8,065 nt of DNA from the NCBI GenBank assembly GCA_016282415.1, contig JAEEKO010000049.1, positions 1-8,065 of the forward strand. Direction: 5' to 3'. The DNA is from Caryophanales bacterium. Lineage in GTDB: Bacteria; Bacillota_I; Bacilli_A; RF39; UBA660. Position 1 is the stretch's first letter; every line of letters starts with the position of its first letter. Under the pieces are notes generated by a model. The model made no database searches. It saw nothing but the letters and a program-made list of their open reading frames with translations, and had not been told where the DNA came from. The position numbers and the translations under genes were made by a program. Shown piece after piece: positions 1-5,788 of the stretch.

Positions 1-671
1 AAAGATATGTTGACCGTACACCATTGAAGTTGTTGGATTTAATTCAAGAGGGTAACCTTGGTTTAATGAAAGCGGTTGAAAAATTTGATTATGATAAAGG
101 ATATAAATTTTCTACATACGCAACTTGGTGGATTAGACAAGCCATTACACGTGCATTAGCTGATCAAGCAAGAACTATTCGTGTTCCAGTTCATATGGTT
201 GAAACTATCAATAAGATGGCTCGTATTCAACGTCAATTAACGCTTGAATTAAATCGTGAACCAAGTGAAGAAGAAATTGCTAAGAAGATGGGTATTTCTG
301 TTGAAAAGGTTCGTGAAGTAGTTAAGATTAGTCAAGATCCAGTATCATTAGAAACACCAATTGGTGAAGAAGATGATTCACATTTAGGTGACTTTGTTAC
401 TGATAAATCAAATTTAACACCTGAAGAATATGCAACTAACGAAATCTTAAAAGAAGAAATAAAGAGTGTTTTATTAACACTACAAGAAAGGGAACAAGAA
501 GTATTAGAGTTACGTTTTGGTTTAGTTGATGGAACTTGCCATACGCTTGAAGAAGTTGGAAAGAGATTTAATGTAACTCGTGAACGTATTAGACAAATTG
601 AAGCTAAAGCATTACGTAAACTTCGTCATCCTTCACGTGCTAAACGTTTAAAAGATTTCTTAATTGATTAA
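1..671 (+). CDS. rpoD: Housekeeping RNA polymerase sigma factor (SigA/RpoD), 3' part
   Basis: Primary sigma-70 family factor that directs core RNA polymerase to -10/-35 promoters. The gene enters from outside the window; the first whole codon is at position 3, and 222 residues run to a TAA at 669-671. Seen in order: the end of the region 1.2/2.1 boundary, the core-binding DLIQEGNLGLMKAVEKF segment, region 2.3/2.4 with FSTYATWWIRQAITRA, region 3 (ADQARTIRVPVHMVETINK and the following REPSEEEIAKKMG helix pair), the SLETPIGEEDDSHLGDF linker, and the region 4.2 helix-turn-helix (TLEEVGKRFNVTRERIRQIE) ending in RHPSRAKRLKDFL. These match Bacillus-type SigA closely, so the primary factor and not an alternative sigma is meant. 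A TTG at 24 could open a shorter frame but lies inside conserved sequence and is not a start. trmK begins one base after the stop. Confidence 0.98.
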   Translation, partial: RYVDRTPLKLLDLIQEGNLGLMKAVEKFDYDKGYKFSTYATWWIRQAITRALADQARTIRVPVHMVETINKMARIQRQLTLELNREPSEEEIAKKMGISVEKVREVVKISQDPVSLETPIGEEDDSHLGDFVTDKSNLTPEEYATNEILKEEIKSVLLTLQEREQEVLELRFGLVDGTCHTLEEVGKRFNVTRERIRQIEAKALRKLRHPSRAKRLKDFLID

Positions 672-672
672 T

Positions 673-1341
673 ATGAATAGTAATCGTTTATTACAAATAT
701 CGCTATTTATTGATCATAATGATGCCGTTATTGATGTTGGATGCGATCACGCTTTATTAGATATTTATTTAGTTGAAAATAATATCTGTAAAAAAGTATT
801 AGCGTCAGATATTTCAGAGAATGCTTTAAATCAAGGAATAGCTAACATTAAAAAACATGAATTGGAATTTGATATTCCAACCATTATTTCAGACGGTTTA
901 ACAAGTATTGAAACATCTTTATACAATACAGTTGTTTTAAGTGGCATGGGTGCTCATACCATTATGCATATCTTACATAATAAAAAGAAACTTAAAACAA
1001 TTAATAAAATTATTATTTCTAGTAACAATAATTATGATTTAGTACGTCGTGAATTAAATAAATTAGGTTATTATTTAATTGATGAAAAAGTCGTAAATGA
1101 TAAAGAACATTATTATCCAATAATGAAATTTGTTAAAAAACATAAGAGAAATCATTTCTGTGAAATCAAGTATGGTCTATTAAAAATAAGTAATGTTCCA
1201 TATTATGAATTTATTGTTAAACATAATAAGGAATTAAAGCCGTTAATCAAAAAAGACTTAATCAAAAAATTAAAAATCATGCTTGAAACTCATTATTATC
1301 AAAGATATATTAAGAAGATTACTGGAAAAAAGTTAAAGTAG
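673..1341 (+). CDS. trmK: tRNA (adenine-22-N1)-methyltransferase TrmK
   Basis: Predicted cytoplasmic SAM-dependent methyltransferase that makes m1A at position 22 of tRNA. The 222-residue product has the family pattern: an N-terminal NRLLQISLFI helix, SAM-binding motif I VIDVGCDHALLDIYL (about 19-33), the acidic ribose-binding motif ASDIS (44-48), DGL (74-76), and the VLSGMGAHTI motif (88-97; the family usually reads GMGG). A lysine-rich helical C-terminal part follows, as in Bacillus TrmK (about 240 aa). Location directly after sigA is also the Bacillus arrangement. I chose ATG 673, one base after the rpoD stop; a TTG at 664 would overlap rpoD and add three residues. There is no clear Shine-Dalgarno site, so translation is probably coupled to rpoD. 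The yqfO/nif3-like gene that commonly follows trmK is absent here. Confidence 0.9.
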   Translation: MNSNRLLQISLFIDHNDAVIDVGCDHALLDIYLVENNICKKVLASDISENALNQGIANIKKHELEFDIPTIISDGLTSIETSLYNTVVLSGMGAHTIMHILHNKKKLKTINKIIISSNNNYDLVRRELNKLGYYLIDEKVVNDKEHYYPIMKFVKKHKRNHFCEIKYGLLKISNVPYYEFIVKHNKELKPLIKKDLIKKLKIMLETHYYQRYIKKITGKKLK

Positions 1342-1540
1342 ATTGGGAAGTAGGAACAGGATTTGTTGCTACTTTTTTTGTTGTTTCGTTAGAACTTGAA
1401 TGGGTGGCATTAATTATTTTATTTATAACACCGATGGTATTACCAATTTCCTTTTTATAATTAGTGACAAGTGGTAAGACTTTCTCGGATAATTCCAATG
1501 TTTTAGTTATACCATTGATGATACTTAATAGATTGATCAT
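1319..1540 (-). CDS. Small hypothetical protein, possibly YqfQ/VrrA-like
   Basis: A 73-residue ORF opening with ATG at 1540-1538 and ending with TAA at 1321-1319. An AGGTGA ribosome binding site (1552-1547) stands about seven bases upstream of the ATG, which favours a real gene. The N-terminal half looks like an amphipathic helix: the segment ITKTLELSEKVLPLVTNYKK (11-30) has the spacing of hydrophobic residues, V-x-P and a following Y seen in the Bacillus YqfQ/VrrA family, which is encoded a few genes from sigA and trmK in Bacillus. The second half (45-73) is rich in Ser, Thr and Asn and looks disordered. There is no signal peptide or pilin leader. The 3' end overlaps trmK by 23 bases in convergent orientation and spans the trmK terminator. 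No convincing promoter was found. The family link is from memory of the pattern and is tentative; function unknown. Confidence 0.5.
   Translation of the reverse strand: MINLLSIINGITKTLELSEKVLPLVTNYKKEIGNTIGVINKIINATHSSSNETTKKVATNPVPTSQSTLTFFQ
1346..1379 (+). terminator. Rho-independent terminator of the rpoD-trmK operon
   Basis: The arm 1348-1358 (AAGTAG g AACA) pairs with 1364-1374 (TGTT g CTACTT) around a five-base loop, with one G-G mismatch, and is followed by seven T residues at 1373-1379. Two possible G-U pairs extend the base to 1346. It starts five bases after the trmK stop, so it should end the sigA-trmK transcript. It lies within the 3' coding end of the small minus-strand ORF, so the same bases may serve two purposes. 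Confidence 0.75.
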
Positions 1541-1562
1541 GGTTAATCACCTAATATAATTT

Positions 1563-1585
1563 ATGCAATATTTTAAATATTGTAT
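1563..1585. repeat. Inverted repeat overlapping the pilC -35 box
   Basis: CAATATT (1566-1572) and AATATTG (1576-1582) form a perfect seven-base inverted repeat with a three-base centre. Two more pairs (1563-1564 with 1584-1585) extend it past one mismatch. The right arm covers the -35 box, the usual place for a repressor operator. The bases are nearly all A/T, so chance symmetry is a real alternative. Confidence 0.35.
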
Positions 1586-1608
1586 TAAAAATATTTGTAT
1601 GATATAAT
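1580..1608 (+). promoter_or_regulatory. Promoter of pilC-pilD
   Basis: A TTGTAT -35 box (1580-1585), a 17-base spacer and a perfect TATAAT -10 (1603-1608) preceded by TG (1600-1601), giving an extended -10 of the form TGaTATAAT. Transcription should start near 1615, leaving a leader of about 24 bases before the ATG at 1639. The same extended -10 string occurs in the pilB promoter. Confidence 0.75.
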
Positions 1609-1625
1609 TTTATTTAGAATAAGAT

Positions 1626-1631
1626 GGAGGT
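1626..1631 (+). promoter_or_regulatory. Ribosome binding site that sets the pilC start
   Basis: GGAGGT at 1626-1631 is a near-perfect Shine-Dalgarno site seven bases ahead of ATG 1639. An in-frame ATG at 1624 lies two bases upstream of this site and so cannot be served by it, which makes 1639 the likely start of pilC. Confidence 0.85.
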
Positions 1632-1638
1632 GGAAGAT

Positions 1639-3222
1639 ATGGTTAATGCGGTACCAAACAAGAATAAAGTAGTAAAAAAACCTAGTAAAAGCATTAAATT
1701 CAATTCGGATATTGCATTAATACCTCTATCAATTATCTATTCTTTATTTTTTGATTTATTTTATGGTATTAAATATATATTTGCTGATTTATTACCAATT
1801 CTTTTTAATGCTGCCGCAAACGAAGTAGATAAAGTTTATAAAAAACGTATCAAAAAAGATGAAAATGCCAGCTTTAAAAAAGATAATTTTATTACTAAGC
1901 AATGGGAGAAATTATCATTTGTACGTGAAAAACGTCGTAAACTAGAACAACAAAGTGCTGAATTATTACGTACTTTAAATTACGAACCAAGACTTGAAAA
2001 ACCAACGGTATTTAGGTTTAAAATTAAAAATGCTAAAGGTAAAATGGAAACCGGTACTATTATTAGTACTTCTAAACAAGATGTTAATGCCTTCTTAGTA
2101 AACGAAGGAAATACCGTATATGAAATCAACACCTCTAAACAAATTGAATTCTTATATGGTAACTCATCTTTCTTTGCAACTAAGATTACCAATCGTGATT
2201 TAATATTCTGGTTAACGCAATTAAGTACATACTTAAGATCTGGTATTACCTTAGTTGATGGGGTTCGTATTTTATCAAATCAATTAGGTCATAGTAAAGC
2301 TAAAAAACGTATTTTTGATTCGATTACTTATGAATTAATTTTAGGTAATAGTTTTAGTGATGCGCTTGAAAAACTAGGTGACACTTTCCCAGCATTAGTA
2401 ATTAACATGATTAAAGCTGCTGAAGCTACTGGAGAACTTGACGAAGCCCTAGAAGATTTAGCTAATTATTATACCGAAGTAGATAAGACTCGTAAGCAAA
2501 TGATATCTGCTGCTACATACCCATCAGTTATCACTTTATTTGCATTAGGAGTAGTTGGTTTCATCTTAGTTTATGTTATTCCTAAATTCGTTAAGATCTA
2601 TGATTCAGCAAACATTAAAATTACCGGTATGACTTTAGCTATAGTTCGTATTAGTAATTTCCTAAAGAGTTATTATATGGTAATTTTATTAGTACTATTT
2701 GTTGCCGTATTATTAATATTCCTTATGTATAAACGAATTAAAGAATTTAGAAAATTAGTTCAAATTATCTTGATGCATATTCCAGTTATTAAAGATATCA
2801 TTATTTATAATGAAATTACCATTTTTACTAAAACCTTTGCATCTTTATTAAAGAACAACGTATTCATTACTGATAGTATTGATATCTTATCGCGTTTAAC
2901 AAAGAACGAAATTTATAAAGAGGTCATGTATAATACTATTAATAATATTGCTTCTGGTGATAAAATTAGTGATGCCTTTAAAGATCACTGGGCAATTCCA
3001 GAAGTTGCATACTTTATGATTGTTACCGGTGAATCTACTGGTGAATTAGCTGCGATGATGCAAAAAGTAAGTGAATATTTCCAAGAAATGCATCGTAATG
3101 TTGTAAATAATATTAAATCATTCATTGAACCAATTATGATTACTAGTTTAGCTATAATTGTTGGTGTTATTATTCTAGCCGTAATTATTCCAATGTTCGA
3201 TTTATACGGAAATATTAGTTAG
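1639..3222 (+). CDS. pilC: Type IV pilus/competence platform protein PilC (GspF family), N-terminally extended
   Basis: Inner-membrane platform protein of a type IV pilus or competence pseudopilus; it couples the assembly ATPase to pilin insertion. The 527-residue product has two T2SS-F repeats, about 184-310 and 388-510, carrying the diagnostic motifs KAAEATGELDEAL (259-271) and VTGESTGELAAMM (462-474). Membrane segments are visible at about 296-314, 346-364 and 497-519. Residues 125-165 resemble the small N-terminal domain of PilC (FRFKIKNAKGK, then a G-T-I-x-S element). Before this lie about 120 extra residues: a Lys-rich start, a long hydrophobic stretch (about 24-59) and a charged, probably helical part (62-112). 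Usual PilC proteins are about 400 residues, so this extension is odd. pilD follows after eight bases, indicating one transcript. It could equally be called ComGB; the family call is firm, the exact system is not. Confidence 0.93.
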   Translation: MVNAVPNKNKVVKKPSKSIKFNSDIALIPLSIIYSLFFDLFYGIKYIFADLLPILFNAAANEVDKVYKKRIKKDENASFKKDNFITKQWEKLSFVREKRRKLEQQSAELLRTLNYEPRLEKPTVFRFKIKNAKGKMETGTIISTSKQDVNAFLVNEGNTVYEINTSKQIEFLYGNSSFFATKITNRDLIFWLTQLSTYLRSGITLVDGVRILSNQLGHSKAKKRIFDSITYELILGNSFSDALEKLGDTFPALVINMIKAAEATGELDEALEDLANYYTEVDKTRKQMISAATYPSVITLFALGVVGFILVYVIPKFVKIYDSANIKITGMTLAIVRISNFLKSYYMVILLVLFVAVLLIFLMYKRIKEFRKLVQIILMHIPVIKDIIIYNEITIFTKTFASLLKNNVFITDSIDILSRLTKNEIYKEVMYNTINNIASGDKISDAFKDHWAIPEVAYFMIVTGESTGELAAMMQKVSEYFQEMHRNVVNNIKSFIEPIMITSLAIIVGVIILAVIIPMFDLYGNIS

Positions 3223-3230
3223 GGGATATA

Positions 3231-3989
3231 ATGACAATTTATTATTCAATATTATTATTTATATTAGGTAGTGCTTTAGGATCGTTTTATACGGTCCTAG
3301 CAACGCGATTACCGCTTAAGAGATCAATTATTAAACCACGCAGTCATTGCGATAATTGTGGCCATATTTTAACGGCTTGGGAGCTAATTCCAATTTTATC
3401 CTATGTAATCCTACGCGGTAAATGTAGTAAGTGTCGTCAATCTATTGATCCAACTAGCACAGTTGTTGAATTATTCTTGGGTATTACCTTTGTTCTTGCT
3501 TATTTATATTTTGGATTTTCATTAAATTTTTATTTACTATTAATAATTCTTTCGCTAGTTGCAATTATTTTTGTTAGTGACTTTAAATTTATGGTAATAC
3601 TTGATTCGCCACTAATCATTTCGGCATTGTTAGTTATTGGTTTAAAGATATATTATGTTGGAATGACTGAAACAATATATTCTATATGTTATGGTTTAAT
3701 TACTTTTGCGGTAATGTATTTGTTTAAATTACTAGGTGATTTCTTATTTAAAAAAGAAAGCCTTGGTGGTGGTGATATTAAACTAAGTTTCCTTTTTGGT
3801 TTAATCTTAGGTTGGCAGTTAGGATTATTAACGATTGCGGTAGGATCATTTATTGCTTTTCCAATTGCTTTATATGTAACTATGAAGAAAACAAAAAACA
3901 ATGAAATTCCTTTTGGACCTTATTTGATATTAGGATTGCTAGTTGTATTCTTCTTTGGAGAAACAATTCTTAAATTTATAATCATTTAA
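3231..3989 (+). CDS. pilD: Prepilin peptidase / N-methyltransferase (PilD/ComC)
   Basis: Polytopic membrane aspartyl protease of the A24 family, which removes the short leader from prepilins and methylates the new N-terminus. At 252 residues it has the full bifunctional layout. The GSALGSFYTVLATRLP motif (13-28) opens the N-terminal domain. Two CxxC pairs, C40/C43 and C65/C68, form the zinc site of the methyltransferase domain. The catalytic aspartates are D117 (SDFKFMVIL, the usual D-x5-I-P-D region with Leu in place of Pro) and D182 in GGGDIKL. The conserved PFGP motif is at 227-230. About seven to eight hydrophobic segments are seen. The ATG at 3231 follows AGGGGAT, which overlaps the pilC TAG stop, so translation is probably coupled. 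It should process the pilins used by PilB and PilC, but no prepilin gene is visible in this window. Confidence 0.95.
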   Translation: MTIYYSILLFILGSALGSFYTVLATRLPLKRSIIKPRSHCDNCGHILTAWELIPILSYVILRGKCSKCRQSIDPTSTVVELFLGITFVLAYLYFGFSLNFYLLLIILSLVAIIFVSDFKFMVILDSPLIISALLVIGLKIYYVGMTETIYSICYGLITFAVMYLFKLLGDFLFKKESLGGGDIKLSFLFGLILGWQLGLLTIAVGSFIAFPIALYVTMKKTKNNEIPFGPYLILGLLVVFFFGETILKFIII

Positions 3990-4014
3990 AAAATGACAAT
4001 TACTTGTCATTTTT
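3989..4014. terminator. Bidirectional terminator between convergent pilD and pilB
   Basis: A perfect 11-base-pair stem, AAAAATGACAA (3989-3999) with TTGTCATTTTT (4004-4014), around the loop TTAC. Because the stem base is A/T, each strand ends in a U-run, so it can stop transcripts from both sides. It starts on the last base of the pilD stop codon and lies ten bases beyond the pilB stop. Confidence 0.85.
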
Positions 4015-4024
4015 ATTTTGTTAA

Positions 4025-5668
4025 TTATATGTCTAGTATATCGTAAAGATTTACACGATCAATTGAATTGATAATATTTGGTGCAGGAGCTTTATCATTA
4101 TAAATACTAGAGCCTTGTGGTTGTGCTAAAACCGGTTCAGTAAATTCAGGCTGTGGTTGTGGTTGAACTTGTGGTTGTGGATTAGGATAAACTGGTTGAG
4201 GCATTGGTTGCGGTTGAATTACCGGTTGTTGCATTGGTTGTTGCTGAATTACTGGTTGTTGCATTAGCTGTGGTTGAATCATCGATTGTGGTATAACCAT
4301 TTGTTGATTATATGGAGTTTGATAAATAACCGGTTGTGGTTGAACTTGTGGTTGTGGGGTTAATACCGGTTGTACTGGAACAGTAGCAGTGGTAGTAGTT
4401 TGACCATCGTTAACACCTTGACCCGGAACAATATTCTTACCAAGTAAAGCATTTTTAATATTATCTTGGCCTTCTTCTAAGTCACTTTCGATATCAATTA
4501 CTCTTACTATTTCTTCAAAGCTTGTATCACCATTAATTACTTTTTGTAAGCCATCTTCAAGAAGGGTAGTAGTTTCACATTCTTCATAAACTAATCGTCT
4601 TAAATCGTTACGTTTCATACCATTAACGATGGCATCACGAATATCTTGATTTAATAATAATGCTTCATGAATAGCAACACGACCTTTATAACCTTTAAGA
4701 CATCTTTCACATCCAACTGGTTCGTATATTTCATTAACATCTAAATGTAATATTTCTCTAAAGACATTTTTTTCATATGGTGTGGTTGGTCTTAAACGAC
4801 GGCAATGAGGACATAGTTTTTTAGTTAATCTTTGACTAATAATTCCAGTTAACGCGGAACCTAATAAGTAACGTTCAACATCCATATCTAGTAAACGTTC
4901 AATAGTATTTAAAGAGTTATTGGTATGGATGGTAGATAAAACTAAGTGACCAGTAATTGATGCACGAACTGCAATACGGGCAGTTTCGTCATCACGAATT
5001 TCTCCGATCATTATGATATCAGGGTCTTGACGTAAGATACTTCTTAAAGTATTACTGAAGGTTAAACCAATTTCAGAATTTACTTGTACCTGATTAATAC
5101 CAGGTATTTTCATTTCGACCGGATCTTCAACAGTAATGATATTACGTTCACGAGTATTTAATCTTTGAAGCATTGCATAAACGGTAGTAGATTTACCAGT
5201 ACCAGTATCACCGGTTGTTAATACAATACCGTTAGGAACACTAATCATTTTTTTAACAATATCTAAGTTCTTATTACTTAAACCTAAAGTTTCAAGTCCT
5301 TCTAGACTCATTGAATAATCTAAGATACGAATAACGATTTTTTCACCATCAACAATTGGTAAACTAGAGACACGGAGATCGACTGAACTTTCACCCATAT
5401 CACTTTTAATCGCACCATCTTGTGGTAAACGGGTTTCAGTAATATTCATTCCAGAAATAATTTTAATACGAGTTGATAAGTTTTTCTTTACCGTTTCAGG
5501 AACTTCAGCATAATCAACTAACTCGCCATCAATACGAATTCTAACAATTAAACTAGTAGGGGTTGGGTCAAAGTGAATATCGGATGCTTTACGGTTAACT
5601 GCATCAATAATCATGTCATTAACAATATTAACTACTGGTGTATTTTCATAATCAAATGTTTTTAACAT
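4025..5668 (-). CDS. pilB: Type IV pilus/competence assembly ATPase PilB (GspE/ComGA family) with Pro/Gln-rich tail
   Basis: Cytoplasmic hexameric AAA-type ATPase that powers pilus extension. In the 547-residue product the N2D domain starts at once (VVNIVNDMIIDAVNRKASDI, 11-30; RLPQDGAIK, 80-88). Then come Walker A GDTGTGKS (153-160), the Asp box TVEDPVE (179-185), Walker B DPDIIMIGEIRD (215-226), the His box TGHLVLSTIHT (239-249) and a tetracysteine zinc site C286/C289 and C320/C323, followed by the GYKGRVAIHE motif. The usual PilB/GspE N-terminal MshEN-like domain is missing, as in ComGA. Residues about 425-520 are Pro/Gln-rich with a ten-residue repeat, ending in a short ordered-looking peptide NIINSIDRVNLYDILDI (531-547). 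Extension-type ATPase is favoured over PilT by the zinc site. An in-frame TAG lies seven codons upstream and ATG 5668 has AAGGGA about ten bases upstream. It is transcribed opposite to pilC-pilD from its own promoter. Confidence 0.93.
   Translation of the reverse strand: MLKTFDYENTPVVNIVNDMIIDAVNRKASDIHFDPTPTSLIVRIRIDGELVDYAEVPETVKKNLSTRIKIISGMNITETRLPQDGAIKSDMGESSVDLRVSSLPIVDGEKIVIRILDYSMSLEGLETLGLSNKNLDIVKKMISVPNGIVLTTGDTGTGKSTTVYAMLQRLNTRERNIITVEDPVEMKIPGINQVQVNSEIGLTFSNTLRSILRQDPDIIMIGEIRDDETARIAVRASITGHLVLSTIHTNNSLNTIERLLDMDVERYLLGSALTGIISQRLTKKLCPHCRRLRPTTPYEKNVFREILHLDVNEIYEPVGCERCLKGYKGRVAIHEALLLNQDIRDAIVNGMKRNDLRRLVYEECETTTLLEDGLQKVINGDTSFEEIVRVIDIESDLEEGQDNIKNALLGKNIVPGQGVNDGQTTTTATVPVQPVLTPQPQVQPQPVIYQTPYNQQMVIPQSMIQPQLMQQPVIQQQPMQQPVIQPQPMPQPVYPNPQPQVQPQPQPEFTEPVLAQPQGSSIYNDKAPAPNIINSIDRVNLYDILDI
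4191..4280 (-). repeat. Three 30-base tandem repeats inside the pilB tail
   Basis: Units 4191-4220, 4221-4250 and 4251-4280 are head-to-tail copies with scattered differences; on the plus strand each starts with ACtGGTTG or ACCGGTTG and ends near GAATT/GAATC. In PilB they encode a ten-residue period with the pattern [MV]IQ[PQ]Q[LP]M[QP]QP. Shorter QPQ-type units surround them. The 30-base length keeps the reading frame, so copy-number change would lengthen or shorten the tail without a frameshift. Confidence 0.8.
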
Positions 5669-5707
5669 AATACCAATCCCTTGTTCCTATTCTTTTATTC
5701 TTTATTA

Positions 5708-5735
5708 ATTATATCACATAAATAAAATTAAACAA
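5708..5735 (-). promoter_or_regulatory. Promoter of pilB
   Basis: Read on the minus strand: TTGTTT -35 (5735-5730), a 16-base spacer and a perfect TATAAT -10 (5713-5708) preceded by TG, giving the same TGaTATAAT extended -10 as the pilC promoter. The start of transcription should be near 5700, leaving a leader of about 30 bases before the ATG at 5668. The -35 is weak, so the extended -10 probably carries recognition. Confidence 0.7.
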
Positions 5736-5754
5736 GTTTTCTTCATTAAAATAA

Positions 5755-5782
5755 TTGTATTTTTATTAAATTATGTTATAAT
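5755..5782 (+). promoter_or_regulatory. Promoter of the T-box-HD-valS operon
   Basis: TTGTAT -35 (5755-5760), a 16-base spacer and TATAAT -10 (5777-5782) with an upstream TG (5774-5775). Transcription should start near 5789, just before the T-box leader. It is divergent from the pilB promoter, with about 20 bases between the two -35 boxes. Confidence 0.75.
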
Positions 5783-5788
5783 AGCATT

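Noticed and set aside
664..672. TTG at 664 as the trmK start
   Set aside because: It overlaps the end of rpoD and adds only three residues; ATG 673 is one base after the rpoD stop and fits the family N-terminus. TTG cannot be fully excluded.
1319..1540. Small minus-strand ORF as a pilin subunit
   Set aside because: It has no charged leader with a Gly cleavage site followed by a hydrophobic segment and Glu at position 5.
1541..1620. Promoter for the small minus-strand ORF
   Set aside because: Only weak matches such as TACAAT with a poor -35 were seen in a region of nearly pure A/T, too little to report as a feature.
1624..1638. Upstream in-frame ATG at 1624 as the pilC start
   Set aside because: The GGAGGT ribosome binding site lies downstream of it and is correctly spaced for ATG 1639.
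1980..2192. Minus-strand 70-residue frame inside pilC
   Set aside because: It lies wholly within a strongly supported gene, has no ribosome binding site of note and no family likeness.
3689..3901. Minus-strand 70-residue frame inside pilD
   Set aside because: It is antisense to the conserved GGGDIKL region of pilD, and its proline- and lysine-rich product looks like a reverse-frame shadow.
4140..4400. CRISPR-like or structural DNA repeat array in the GT-rich stretch
   Set aside because: The repeats are in-frame codons of the Pro/Gln-rich tail of pilB, with no spacers and no palindromic repeat units.
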